From an uncultured Actinomycetes bacterium (GTDB taxonomy: Bacteria > Actinomycetota > Actinomycetes > Nanopelagicales > Nanopelagicaceae), in the NCBI GenBank assembly GCA_903834145.1, contig CAILHY010000002.1:1-39115 (forward strand): a stretch of 39,115 bases of DNA. The letters are read 5' to 3'. A model generated the notes under the pieces. The model saw nothing but the letters and a program-made list of their open reading frames with translations, searched no databases and had not been told where the DNA came from. Positions 15,966 through 24,242 of this stretch are shown one piece after another (within the stretch, counting starts at the first letter, position 1; each line of letters begins with the position of its first letter). Position numbers and translations under genes: made by a program.

Positions 15966-16826
15966 ATGGCTGATCGCCACAACAGAGATATCGACCGCCC
16001 GCTTCCTCCGTCGCCAGAACCTCTACCTGTTACAACGGTAGATGCGCATGCACATTTGGAAATCGTCACCGAAACTGCTCCTGACTCCGTTGAAGTCGGA
16101 GAAGTATTGGCAGCGGCAAAATCTGTCGGCGTGGATCGCGTCGTTCAAGTGGGTTATTCAGCCGAGCAATCGCGATGGTGTGTTGCCGCGGCCGAGCACT
16201 GGAACGACACGGTTTTGGCGGCAGTCGCGCTACATCCGAACGAGGCACCTGTTGTTGAGGATCTCGATCACGATTTGGCAATTATCGCCGAGCTTGCGCA
16301 ACACCCACGGGTACGTGCAATTGGTGAGACAGGTTTGGACTATTTCCGTACCCCTCCCGAACTTCGCAAACGTCAACAAGAATCTTTTAAATGGCATATT
16401 GATTTAGCAAAGAAGACAAATAAAGCGTTGGTAATTCATGATCGAGATTCCCACGAAGATGTTCTCTCTGTTTTACTTGAAGTAGGCGCTCCTGAGAAAA
16501 CCGTTTTCCACTGCTTTTCTGGTGATGTTGCCATGGCAAAAATCTGCATCGACCGCGGATACATTCTCTCCTTCGCCGGGACACTTACTTTCAAGAACGC
16601 TCCTGCTCTACGAGAGGCAGTTGCTTTAGTGCCGCATGATCAACTCCTTGTTGAGACTGATTCACCATTCTTGGCCCCAGTTCCTCATCGTGGCGGCCTC
16701 AATACTCCAGCGCAGATTGCAAATATTGTTCGCGCAATGGCACAAGAGCGCGGAGATGACGTTGCAGAGTTAGCGACCCAACTTGGTGCAAATGCCGAGC
16801 GCATCTTTGGTTCTTTCGCACCGTGA
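15966..16826 (+). CDS. tatD: TatD-family metal-dependent deoxyribonuclease
   Basis: A 286-residue TIM-barrel hydrolase; TatD enzymes act as Mg-dependent 3'-5' exonucleases. Metal ligands appear in order: DAHAHLE (residues about 26-32), GETGLDYFR, VIHDRDSHED, HCFSGD and ETDSPFLAP. About 20 polar residues precede the barrel (DRHNRDIDRPLPPSPEP). The GTG of rsmA overlaps its stop. In Mycobacterium the resuscitation factor gene rpfB lies between tatD and rsmA; here there is no space for it. Confidence 0.95.
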   Translation: MADRHNRDIDRPLPPSPEPLPVTTVDAHAHLEIVTETAPDSVEVGEVLAAAKSVGVDRVVQVGYSAEQSRWCVAAAEHWNDTVLAAVALHPNEAPVVEDLDHDLAIIAELAQHPRVRAIGETGLDYFRTPPELRKRQQESFKWHIDLAKKTNKALVIHDRDSHEDVLSVLLEVGAPEKTVFHCFSGDVAMAKICIDRGYILSFAGTLTFKNAPALREAVALVPHDQLLVETDSPFLAPVPHRGGLNTPAQIANIVRAMAQERGDDVAELATQLGANAERIFGSFAP

Positions 16827-17677
16827 GCACTTTGCTTGGCGCGGCGGAAATCCGGGCAATTGCTGCATCGCTTGATCTCAAACCGGCGAAAGCGCTGGGG
16901 CAAAATTTCGTTATTGATGCAAATGTCTGTCGCAAGATTGTTCGCCTGGCAGGCGTCACGTCCACCGACATTGCGGTTGAAATTGGCCCGGGTTTAGGTT
17001 CGCTGACTCTTGGTTTACTCGATGAAGCGGCTTCAGTAATCGCTGTTGAAATCGATCAACGCCTCGCCATTCAATTGCCGATAACGGTTGCAGAACATTC
17101 TGATCATGCAGGAAATTTGACTGTTATCAATCATGATGCGCTGAATTTAAATCACTTACCTGCCCAACCAACGGTTCTCGTTGCAAACTTGCCGTACAAC
17201 ATTTCTGTACCGGTGCTTTTACATTTCCTAGAGACTTTTCCCACGTTGCGATCTGGTGTCGTGATGGTCCAGGCAGAAGTTGCCGACCGATTGGCTGCTA
17301 AACCTGGCACGAAGGAATACGGAATTCCAACTGTCAAAGCCGCCTGGTGGTCACACATGTCATTGGTGGGATCGGTTTCTCGGTCAGTATTTTGGCCGGC
17401 ACCTAATGTTGATTCGAAATTGGTTGGCTTTCTTCGCCGTGAGACTCCTGCACCTGAATCGCTTCGACCTGTTGTTTTTGCAGCTATAGATTGTGCATTT
17501 GCTCAACGACGCAAAATGTTGCGATCGGCGATGAGCAGTTGGTTAGGCGGATCCGAGATTGCGATTGAAGTTTTAAAACGGGCAAAAATCGATCCCACTT
17601 TGCGCGGAGAAGTTCTTGTGATCGAGGATTATTGCGCTATAGGCGACGTGATTACTCAAATGGGCATAGGGTTTTAA
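16823..17677 (+). CDS. rsmA: 16S rRNA dimethyladenosine transferase
   Basis: A 284-residue methyltransferase (KsgA) that dimethylates A1518 and A1519 in helix 45 of 16S rRNA. Motifs: KALGQNFVIDANVCRKIV at the start, SAM loop VEIGPGLGSLTLGLL, acidic strand VIAVEIDQRLA, and active-site NLPYNISVPVLL. VMVQAEVADRLAAKPGTKEYG and FAQRRKMLRSAM follow as expected. The start is GTG, in a GTGA overlap with tatD, so translation is coupled. ispE begins one base after its stop. Confidence 0.97.
   Translation: MSTLLGAAEIRAIAASLDLKPAKALGQNFVIDANVCRKIVRLAGVTSTDIAVEIGPGLGSLTLGLLDEAASVIAVEIDQRLAIQLPITVAEHSDHAGNLTVINHDALNLNHLPAQPTVLVANLPYNISVPVLLHFLETFPTLRSGVVMVQAEVADRLAAKPGTKEYGIPTVKAAWWSHMSLVGSVSRSVFWPAPNVDSKLVGFLRRETPAPESLRPVVFAAIDCAFAQRRKMLRSAMSSWLGGSEIAIEVLKRAKIDPTLRGEVLVIEDYCAIGDVITQMGIGF
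17667..17672 (+). promoter_or_regulatory. Internal leaderless -10 element before ispE
   Basis: TAGGGT lies in the last codons of rsmA and ends six bases before ATG 17679. No ribosome binding site is visible in the same stretch. It may provide a leaderless ispE message. Confidence 0.45.
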
Positions 17678-17678
17678 C

Positions 17679-18608
17679 ATGTCGCATTCAGTTCCAAACG
17701 CCGTTGTGGTTCGCGTACCTGGAAAAGTAAACCTTCAGCTTTCGGTTGGACCGAAAGAGTCTGATGGTTTTCATGGGGTCGTCACAGTTTTCCAAGCGAT
17801 CTCTCTTTTTGATGATGTGACTATTTCACGTACAGAAATTGGATCAGGAATCTCAGTCAAGATTTCAGGGGATCAGTCCCATGGAGTTCCCGCTGATGAG
17901 ACGAATTTGGCCGTCAAGGCAGCGCTGATCATGTGCGATACCTACGACCTTCCAGCGGATTTACTTATTGATATAAAGAAAACAATCCCAGTTGCTGGCG
18001 GAATGGCTGGTGGCAGCGCGGATGCTGCAGCAACAATTCTTGCTCTCGATCATCTTTACACTCTGGGGCTTTCGCGCGATGAGATGCATGCAGTGGCATC
18101 GAAGATTGGTAGCGATGTGCCGTTCTTGCTGGGCGGGGGCACAGCAGTGGGGCGGGGGCGCGGTGATGAGGTTACATCTGCGCTATCACGAGGTACCTAC
18201 CATTGGGTTTTGGCGCTCTCTTCGGTTGGACTTTCAACGCCCGCGGTCTATAACGAAATAGATCGATTGCGTGAGGGACTTGTTGTGGCGCCCCCACATG
18301 CAAATGAATATTTATTGCAAGCGTTGTTATCGTCAGATTCAGTTGCGGTCGGCAGAGCATTGTCGAATGACTTACAAGCAGCAGCTTGTTCCCTCAGACC
18401 TGCTCTTCGTTTAATTCTCGATGTTGGCGAAGAATACGGGGCACTTGGTTCGATTATTTCTGGCTCTGGTCCAACCGTTGCGTTCTTAGTTTCAGATGAA
18501 GAACATGCATTGGACTTGGCTGTTGCTCTGACATCAAGCGGCGTTATCGGAACTGTGACTCGGGCAAGTGGTCCGGTTCCCGGTGCTCGAGTAGTAGAAG
18601 TTCGCTGA
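17679..18608 (+). CDS. ispE: 4-diphosphocytidyl-2-C-methyl-D-erythritol kinase
   Basis: A 309-residue GHMP kinase of the MEP isoprenoid pathway that phosphorylates CDP-methylerythritol at its 2-hydroxyl. The N-terminus has VRVPGKVNLQLSVGPKESDGFHGV, with the substrate-side Lys and His. The ATP loop is PVAGGMAGGSADAAATI (residues about 104-120). IGSDVPFLLGGGTAVGRGRG and the C-terminal ISGSGPTVAFLV also match. The position after rsmA is as in other actinobacteria. It is the last gene of the rsmI-ispE run and ends five bases from the convergent marR-like gene. Confidence 0.97.
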   Translation: MSHSVPNAVVVRVPGKVNLQLSVGPKESDGFHGVVTVFQAISLFDDVTISRTEIGSGISVKISGDQSHGVPADETNLAVKAALIMCDTYDLPADLLIDIKKTIPVAGGMAGGSADAAATILALDHLYTLGLSRDEMHAVASKIGSDVPFLLGGGTAVGRGRGDEVTSALSRGTYHWVLALSSVGLSTPAVYNEIDRLREGLVVAPPHANEYLLQALLSSDSVAVGRALSNDLQAAACSLRPALRLILDVGEEYGALGSIISGSGPTVAFLVSDEEHALDLAVALTSSGVIGTVTRASGPVPGARVVEVR

Positions 18609-18612
18609 ATCC

Positions 18613-19113
18613 TTAAATTTGCTCGTCGAAGGGCGCAGCAAGCTTGCTTAACATGGAAGCCAAAAGCGCTCGATCACTTTTGCTCAATGACTCAAGAAAT
18701 TCCCTTTCACGTTGGAGTAAATCCTCCATCGCCGAATCAACAGCTCGCACTCCACTTCTGGTGAGGGAGACCAAACTGCCTCGCCCATCTTTGGGATCAG
18801 CCTTGCGGGTGATCACACCCATCTCTTCAAGACGATCCAACCGATTAGTCATAGTTCCGCTGGTCACCATCGTCTCTTGAATGAGTTGGCCAGGTGAGAG
18901 TTGGTAGGGCTCACCAGCTCTACGAAGGGCCGCCAAAACATCGAATCCCCACGTATCCAGGTCGGCAAAGGCCTTGTGGCGGGCAATATCCAGATGGCGG
19001 GCGATACGAGTGATGCGGCTCAAGACCTCCAGAGGGGTGAAATCCAGGTCTGGCCGCTGGGTTTTCCAGGCGGCGACTAGGCGGTCGACTTCATCGCGCA
19101 TCTGGACTCCCAT
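18613..19113 (-). CDS. MarR-family transcriptional regulator
   Basis: A 166-residue winged-helix regulator. The helix-turn-helix covers about residues 72-98 (LSPGQLIQETMVTSGTMTNR), followed by the wing: LEEMGVITRKADPKDGRGSLVSLT, with the typical DxRG salt-bridge turn. Long N- and C-terminal helices would form the dimer. It resembles regulators with the RPDLDFTPLEVLSRITR start common in actinobacteria. AAGGA lies about eight bases before the ATG. Its own promoter region (19114-19209) is shared with tRNA-Gln on the other strand. Ligand and targets are unknown, and no obvious target gene is divergent from it. Confidence 0.93.
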   Translation of the reverse strand: MGVQMRDEVDRLVAAWKTQRPDLDFTPLEVLSRITRIARHLDIARHKAFADLDTWGFDVLAALRRAGEPYQLSPGQLIQETMVTSGTMTNRLDRLEEMGVITRKADPKDGRGSLVSLTRSGVRAVDSAMEDLLQREREFLESLSKSDRALLASMLSKLAAPFDEQI

Positions 19114-19209
19114 CGTGATCCTTCACTTGCTTACGGTACCCATAGTTATTTGAGGGCACTTAAAGGGTAGTGGTCATAAGCACCCTTGTGGATGGGGGAG
19201 AATACGGGT

Positions 19210-19281
19210 TCCGCCATTGTGTAGTGGCTAGCACATGGGCCTTTGAAGCCCAGGGTCCAGGATCGATACCTGGTGGCGGAG
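19210..19281 (+). tRNA. tRNA-Gln (TTG) with unusual T-loop
   Basis: A 72-nt cloverleaf. The acceptor TCCGCCA pairs with TGGCGGA, the anticodon stem TGGGC/GCCCA encloses CTTTGAA (anticodon TTG), and the T-stem CCAGG/CCTGG encloses ATCGATA. The T-loop starts with A in place of the near-universal T54 and has A at position 60. The discriminator is G. CCA is not encoded. I recall tRNA-Gln just upstream of glmU in other actinobacteria. Confidence 0.95.
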
Positions 19282-19342
19282 CGTAAAAACGAGCAAGCCG
19301 AGTAAAGTCAGAGCAGGTAAGCGCTAGCGGCGGGAGCTTAGT

Positions 19343-20776
19343 TTGAGCCTGGTTGATTACGTCATCGTGTTAGCAGCTGGTGAAGGCACGCGTATGAAAT
19401 CTTCCACCCCCAAGGTATTACATTCGATTGCAGGCCGTTCACTTCTCGGTCACGTATTAACTGCAGTCGCAACTCTTGAGCCAAGTAGCGTTCGAGTTGT
19501 AGTTGGTGCTGGTTATGAAGCGGTCAACAATCACCTTTCCGAAATTGCCCCACAAGTCACTTCGGTTTTGCAAGAACGACGCGGGGGCACAGGTCATGCG
19601 GTGCAGTTAGCGCTCGCAGGCGTCGGAGCAACAGGAACCGTGCTGATTGTTGCAGGAGATACACCATTGCTTTCGGGTTCCACGATGACTCAACTTGTTG
19701 AAGCCCATACGCAAGGTGGTTTTGCAGCAACTGTCTTAACTGCCGAACATCCAGATCCAACAGGTTACGGTCGCATTATCCGCTCCGATAATGGAGATCT
19801 TTCACGCATTGTTGAAGAACGCGATGCCACAGATGTCGAGCGAGAAATCGAAGAAATTAATTCTGGGGTTTATGTTTTTGATTTAGCAATGTTGCACAAT
19901 GCGATCGGACGCCTTTCAAGTCAGAATGCTCAGGGCGAACTCTACTTAACTGATGTGATTGAGATTTTGCGAAAAGATGGGGGCCGCGTCGTTCCTGTTT
20001 TGACGCCCGACTACTTAGAAATTCTCGGAATCAACGATCGTACGCAGTTAGCCGAATGTGCAGCTCTCATGAGAGATCAGATTAATGATGGGTTGATGCG
20101 TTCTGGTGTCACAATGATCGACCCAACAACAACATGGATTGATGTGAATGTTGAAATTGGGCCCGATGCCACCATCTATCCAGGGACCGCACTTTCGGGT
20201 GCAACAAAGATTGCATCCGACGCCGTCATAGGACCCAGGTCAACGTTGATCGATTGCACTGTTGAATGTTGCGCAACGGTGATTGAGTCCTATTGCAAAG
20301 GGGCCACTATCGGTGAAAGCGCCAGCGTTGGGCCGTTCACGTACTTGCGCCCAGGCACCATCCTTGCAAAGAGTGCTCGCGCAGGAGCATTTGTCGAAAT
20401 GAAAAATGCATCCCTGGGCGAAGGTTCCAAAGTTCCACACCTGTCCTATGTTGGCGATGCAACCATTGGTGAGGGCACCAATATCGGTGCTGCAACAATT
20501 TTTGTTAATTATGACGGTGTAGATAAACACCACACTCGGGTGGGCGATCATGTTCGCGTAGGGAGTGATTCCATGTTGGTTGCTCCTATAACCATCGGCG
20601 ATGGTGCTTACACCGCTGCTGGATCGGTAATCACTGAAGATGTTCCCGCTGGCGCCATCGGCGTTGGCAGGGCAAAGCAAAGAAATGTCTTAGGGTGGGT
20701 CTTAAGGAAACGCCCCGGCACCAAATCTGCAGAAGCTGCCAATGCAAGCATCGAGAAAGGGACATCTAATCCATGA
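19343..20776 (+). CDS. glmU: Bifunctional GlmU (uridylyltransferase / acetyltransferase)
   Basis: A 477-residue enzyme making UDP-GlcNAc for peptidoglycan: it acetylates glucosamine-1-phosphate and then joins it to UMP. The N-terminal pyrophosphorylase domain has VLAAGEGTRMKSSTPKVLH and VAGDTPLL. The C-terminal left-handed beta-helix has hexapeptide repeats (IGESASVGPFTYLRPG, then VEMKNASLGEGSKVPHLSY) and ends ...KQRNVLGWVLRKRPGTKS. The start is TTG with GGGAG six bases upstream, reading MSLVDYVIVLAAG. Its stop overlaps the prs start (ATGA). Confidence 0.97.
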   Translation: MSLVDYVIVLAAGEGTRMKSSTPKVLHSIAGRSLLGHVLTAVATLEPSSVRVVVGAGYEAVNNHLSEIAPQVTSVLQERRGGTGHAVQLALAGVGATGTVLIVAGDTPLLSGSTMTQLVEAHTQGGFAATVLTAEHPDPTGYGRIIRSDNGDLSRIVEERDATDVEREIEEINSGVYVFDLAMLHNAIGRLSSQNAQGELYLTDVIEILRKDGGRVVPVLTPDYLEILGINDRTQLAECAALMRDQINDGLMRSGVTMIDPTTTWIDVNVEIGPDATIYPGTALSGATKIASDAVIGPRSTLIDCTVECCATVIESYCKGATIGESASVGPFTYLRPGTILAKSARAGAFVEMKNASLGEGSKVPHLSYVGDATIGEGTNIGAATIFVNYDGVDKHHTRVGDHVRVGSDSMLVAPITIGDGAYTAAGSVITEDVPAGAIGVGRAKQRNVLGWVLRKRPGTKSAEAANASIEKGTSNP

Positions 20777-21753
20777 GCGAACTTAAACTCGCCTCCGAAA
20801 AGCGGTTACGTTTATTTTCAGGACGTGCCTTTCCTGAGTTAGCTGAGCAAGTTGCTGCGGAGTTAGGTATCCCATTAACACCAACATCGGCATATGACTT
20901 TGCTAACGGTGAGATTTTTGTCCGCTTTGAAGAGAGCGTTCGCGGCAGCGATGCTTTCGTAATTCAAAGTCACGCCAACCCCGTTAACAAGCACATCATG
21001 GAACAACTCATCATGGTCGATGCACTCAAGCGCGCTTCTGCAAAGCGCATCACTGTCGTTGCACCGTTTTATGGATACGCTCGTCAAGATAAGAAGCACC
21101 GCGGACGCGAGCCAATCACAGCGCGATTGATGGCCGATCTTTTCAAGACTGCTGGAGCCGACCGCCTCATGTGCGTTGATTTGCACACTTCGCAGATCCA
21201 AGGATTCTTTGATGGCCCAGTCGATCATCTCTTTGCATTGCCATTGCTCGCCAATTACGTGGGAAGCAAAGTAGATCGCTCTCGCCTAACAATTGTCTCG
21301 CCAGATTCTGGTCGCGTTCGCGTGGCAGAACGTTGGTCAGATCTACTGGGTGGTTGCCCTATCGCCTTTATTCACAAAACTCGCGACCCACGCATTCCTA
21401 ATGAATCTGTAACAGGCCGCGTTGTTGGAGATGTTCAAGGACAGACCTGCGTTGTTATTGACGACATGATTGATACCGCAGGAACCATTACTAAAGCAGT
21501 GGATGCACTCTTCAACGAAGGCGCTAAAGATGTCATTGTTGCCGCAACGCACGCAGTGTTGTCGGGTCCTGCAATCGAGCGCCTGAAGAATTCTCGAGTC
21601 AGCGAAGTCGTCATCACGGATACTTTGCCAATCGCTGAAGAAAGTTACTTCGATCGCCTTACGGTTCTCTCCATTGCGCCATTGCTGGCACGTGCGATCA
21701 AAGAAGTCTTTGAAGATGGCTCGGTCACTAGCCTCTTTGATGGCCTGAGCTAG
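20773..21753 (+). CDS. prs: Ribose-phosphate pyrophosphokinase
   Basis: A 326-residue enzyme that makes PRPP from ribose-5-phosphate and ATP, for nucleotide, His and Trp synthesis. Motifs: FSGRAFPELAEQVA at the start, catalytic loop PFYGYARQDKKHRGREPI, DLHTSQIQGFFDGPVDHL and the PRPP loop VVIDDMIDTAGTITKA. It is translationally coupled to glmU through an ATGA overlap, as often seen in Gram-positive bacteria. The 37-base gap after it leads into a secreted-protein gene on the same strand. Confidence 0.97.
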   Translation: MSELKLASEKRLRLFSGRAFPELAEQVAAELGIPLTPTSAYDFANGEIFVRFEESVRGSDAFVIQSHANPVNKHIMEQLIMVDALKRASAKRITVVAPFYGYARQDKKHRGREPITARLMADLFKTAGADRLMCVDLHTSQIQGFFDGPVDHLFALPLLANYVGSKVDRSRLTIVSPDSGRVRVAERWSDLLGGCPIAFIHKTRDPRIPNESVTGRVVGDVQGQTCVVIDDMIDTAGTITKAVDALFNEGAKDVIVAATHAVLSGPAIERLKNSRVSEVVITDTLPIAEESYFDRLTVLSIAPLLARAIKEVFEDGSVTSLFDGLS

Positions 21754-21790
21754 GTCGTCATTTTCGTAAGGACTCGAAGGTAAGAGAAAA

Positions 21791-23389
21791 GTGAAGAAAC
21801 TAGTGGTGCTCTTGCTGATCGCTTCCCTTTCTACTTTTGCAGCTCCTTCTTTCGGATCTGGGCAGAATTCTCTTTCGAGTATAGATAGCAGTCAGTCTTT
21901 TGCTGTTTATTGGGGCAGCGGTAGTGGGATTGCATGGCCGCAACTGACGCGGTATCCAAAAGACAAGGATCCCAATTACACGGGATTATTTGTTTTCCCT
22001 GTTTGTAGTTCTTCGCTGAAAAATGATTGCATCATTTCAATAGAGTTCCAGAATCCCACAGGTCTTTGGGTAAAAGGAAATTTTGTCCAGTATCTTCCTT
22101 TATCTGATCACTATGTCGAGCTGGCTGGAAATCTGGTTTCCAAGAGCGCAGAACCTATCCACAATTTTCCAGCATCAGAAAGATCTGGTATTTGGCAATT
22201 TCCTGGGCTGACTCATGATGGCGGAAGTCAATTCATGTTTAGTAGTTCGATTTACGGTGAATTTTCAAATCGTACAGATCCGTTAGCCACGGGGAGCATA
22301 TTTCAATTCGATGGGGTTGGACCCTTTATGACTTTAGATGCGGTTTCGGTGTCGACGCTGCCTGGGGGAAATAACACCGACCCCAATTCCTGGTGCACAA
22401 GTGGTGAACCTCAATTGACGTGTATTAAGAAATTTGACCTTCCTGCGAATACGCCGTTTCGTGCAACTTTGAATTTCAAGTATGCAAAAACATTCTGGAA
22501 TTCATACAATTGGTTGCTTGTTGCCGGTTCAAATCCAAGTATTTCCTCGTTACCAAATAGTGATGGAACCGTTAATTATCAATTCACGGCGTTACCGGAA
22601 ACACGGATCAGTCCGGTTTCTCTCATTCCAAAAACGCAGCAGGGTTATGACGATTTGACGGCCGGCTTCAAAGCATTTTTGAACGAAGCTTCCCCTGGGC
22701 AAGTGTTTTATAATCCTTGGGGAGATTTCGCCAAGTGGAAAGACATGAATGGAAATGACTCAGTAGATGGTGAGCAACCTGGAGCCTTTTCCATGTGGCC
22801 TCTTTTGGAAAAGTATCTTGCTCCCCAGTACTTCTCAGAAACAAATTCTTGGGGTTTCAGAAAAGCGCAGCCGACAGGGACTGATTTCACTTGGGTCTCG
22901 CAATGTGGTGCGTCAGGAGACATCTCGGGCTTCGTAGCAACGAATGCCTCTATTGCAAAGCCAGCTCCACCTCATTGGAATCCCGAGACGCAAACATTGG
23001 ATTTCAAGATTGCTTCACCTCACACAAATTCCGACGGAGTCCCGACGGTCGGAAGTTATGACTTGGGTTTGAGCACAAAAGTGGCCAATTGCTTATGGGG
23101 TACCAATGTTGCAGGAGCAAAGGCTGAAATCTCAATTGTCGATTCCAGCGGGAGTAGCACGGTGACTACATCGACGCTCCGGAACGATAAAAATTATATT
23201 TATTTTGATATCGCGGGATTTCATTACAGCACAGATACGATCTCAATTAAGCTTAAATTTGATTCACCAGTAGCCCCAAAGCCGCAGGCAAAGAAATCAA
23301 CGATCTCGTGTGTCAAAGGCAAACTAATGAAGAAAGTTACCGCCGTTAATCCATCCTGCCCGAGCGGTTACAAATTAAAGTCAGCTTAG
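21791..23389 (+). CDS. Secreted protein with basic two-Cys C-terminal tail (paralogue B)
   Basis: A 532-residue exported protein of no named family that I can assign. GTG 21791 follows AAGAGAAAA and opens into a signal peptide (MKKLVVLLLIASLSTFAAPS). The mature part is rich in Ser, Asn, Trp and aromatic residues. The C-terminal third matches the 1172-2869 product: WNPETQTLDFKIASPHTNSDG, a VSQCG / ANCLW Cys pair and SIKLKFD. It ends in the tail STISCVKGKLMKKV, then AVNPSCPSGYKLKSA, again C-x15-C. It has no Thr/Pro linker, unlike paralogue A. A YKL/KKK-like end without any anchor suggests secretion or ionic binding to the envelope. Confidence 0.85.
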   Translation: MKKLVVLLLIASLSTFAAPSFGSGQNSLSSIDSSQSFAVYWGSGSGIAWPQLTRYPKDKDPNYTGLFVFPVCSSSLKNDCIISIEFQNPTGLWVKGNFVQYLPLSDHYVELAGNLVSKSAEPIHNFPASERSGIWQFPGLTHDGGSQFMFSSSIYGEFSNRTDPLATGSIFQFDGVGPFMTLDAVSVSTLPGGNNTDPNSWCTSGEPQLTCIKKFDLPANTPFRATLNFKYAKTFWNSYNWLLVAGSNPSISSLPNSDGTVNYQFTALPETRISPVSLIPKTQQGYDDLTAGFKAFLNEASPGQVFYNPWGDFAKWKDMNGNDSVDGEQPGAFSMWPLLEKYLAPQYFSETNSWGFRKAQPTGTDFTWVSQCGASGDISGFVATNASIAKPAPPHWNPETQTLDFKIASPHTNSDGVPTVGSYDLGLSTKVANCLWGTNVAGAKAEISIVDSSGSSTVTTSTLRNDKNYIYFDIAGFHYSTDTISIKLKFDSPVAPKPQAKKSTISCVKGKLMKKVTAVNPSCPSGYKLKSA

Positions 23390-23468
23390 CCATTTCCTCG
23401 ATTCCCGAGCCCCATAGACCGAATTCAGCGCGGATTTGCCCTAAGTACGCGTGATTGGCTAATCTTTG

Positions 23469-23489
23469 CCTCGTTCCGGCGAGGGTTTT
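23469..23489 (+). terminator. Possible weak terminator after the secreted-protein gene
   Basis: CCTCG, a six-base loop, then CGAGG forms a 5-bp stem followed by GTTTTA. It is short and only marginally terminator-like, but lies in the 210-base gap between the secreted protein and rplY. Confidence 0.3.
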
Positions 23490-23544
23490 ACACCGTAATC
23501 GACGGCTTGAAAAAGTCGACGAATGCATGTCGCACCTAAATCCG

Positions 23545-23576
23545 AAACCACAGTCAAGAAAACGCATGGTTTTTTT
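23545..23576 (+). terminator. Hairpin with T-run before rplY
   Basis: AAACCA and TGGTTT form a 6-bp stem around a 16-base loop and run into seven T residues, 24 bases before the rplY ATG. It could end upstream transcription or act as an rplY leader hairpin. The long loop makes either uncertain. Confidence 0.28.
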
Positions 23577-23599
23577 GGATTTATTACAGGGAGATTAAA

Positions 23600-24217
23600 A
23601 TGGCCGAGATCAGCATCAATGGTGTGACCCGTACTGAATTTGGTAAGGGCGCTTCACGTCGCGCACGTCGTGATGGATTGGTTCCTGCTGTTATCTATGG
23701 ACATGGTGCACAACCTGTACACGTAACTCTTCCGGCTCGCGAACTTGGCTTGGCTCTTAAGACCGCCAACGTTCTTCTTGACATCGTTGTGGATGGAAAG
23801 ACTGAACTCACACTTCCTAAATCAATCGTCCGCCATGCAATCAAGGGAAACCTTGAGCACGTTGACCTTGTCATCGTCCGCCGCGGAGAGCGCGTTATCG
23901 TTTCTGTCCCAATTCACACTTCGGGCGAGCACGATCGCGATGGAATTCTTGAGCACATGAACAACACAATTGATGTTGAAACAGAGGCAACTGCAATTCC
24001 TGACTTCCTCGCATTGGATCTCACCGGAATGGTTGCTGGACACACGCTCTTTGCAGAAGATGTTGCATTGCCAGCAGGCATGACGCTTGCAAGTGATCCT
24101 CGCATGCCCGTTGTGCACCTTTCAGTTCGCTCCAGCCATGATGATGTTGAAGCACCTGCCGCTGCAGCTGCTGCAACACCTGCAGCTGATGCCGCAACTG
24201 AAAAGAAGGATGCATAA
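23600..24217 (+). CDS. rplY: Ribosomal protein bL25 (CTC family)
   Basis: A 205-residue bL25 of the long general-stress (CTC) type that binds 5S rRNA. The N-terminal domain has EFGKGASRRARRDGLVPAVIYG and the 5S-binding segment; the second beta domain (HTSGEHDRDGILEH to PRMPVVHLS) is the TL5/CTC part. The tail is rich in Ala, Asp and Lys (residues about 185-205), common in actinobacterial copies. AGGGAG lies seven bases before the ATG. pth follows after 25 bases. Confidence 0.97.
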   Translation: MAEISINGVTRTEFGKGASRRARRDGLVPAVIYGHGAQPVHVTLPARELGLALKTANVLLDIVVDGKTELTLPKSIVRHAIKGNLEHVDLVIVRRGERVIVSVPIHTSGEHDRDGILEHMNNTIDVETEATAIPDFLALDLTGMVAGHTLFAEDVALPAGMTLASDPRMPVVHLSVRSSHDDVEAPAAAAAATPAADAATEKKDA

Positions 24218-24230
24218 CTAGTCTCTGAAG

Positions 24231-24236
24231 TACGCT
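24231..24236 (+). promoter_or_regulatory. Leaderless -10 element before pth
   Basis: TACGCT ends exactly six bases before ATG 24243, between the rplY stop and the pth start. There is no ribosome binding site in the six-base gap, so pth may be read from a leaderless message. Confidence 0.5.
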
Positions 24237-24242
24237 TAACCT

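Noticed and set aside
19114-19209. A possible MarR operator in the repeat-like AAGGGT ... ACCCTT bases upstream of tRNA-Gln
   Set aside because: The two halves are asymmetric and broken by mismatches; I cannot support a defined operator.
20240-20680. A minus-strand open frame over the GlmU beta-helix
   Set aside because: The hexapeptide repeats of GlmU on the plus strand explain the coding signal.
24120-24216. Repeated GCTGCAGCTGC-type sequence at the end of rplY
   Set aside because: It encodes the usual Ala-rich tail of long bL25 proteins and is not a mobile or regulatory repeat.
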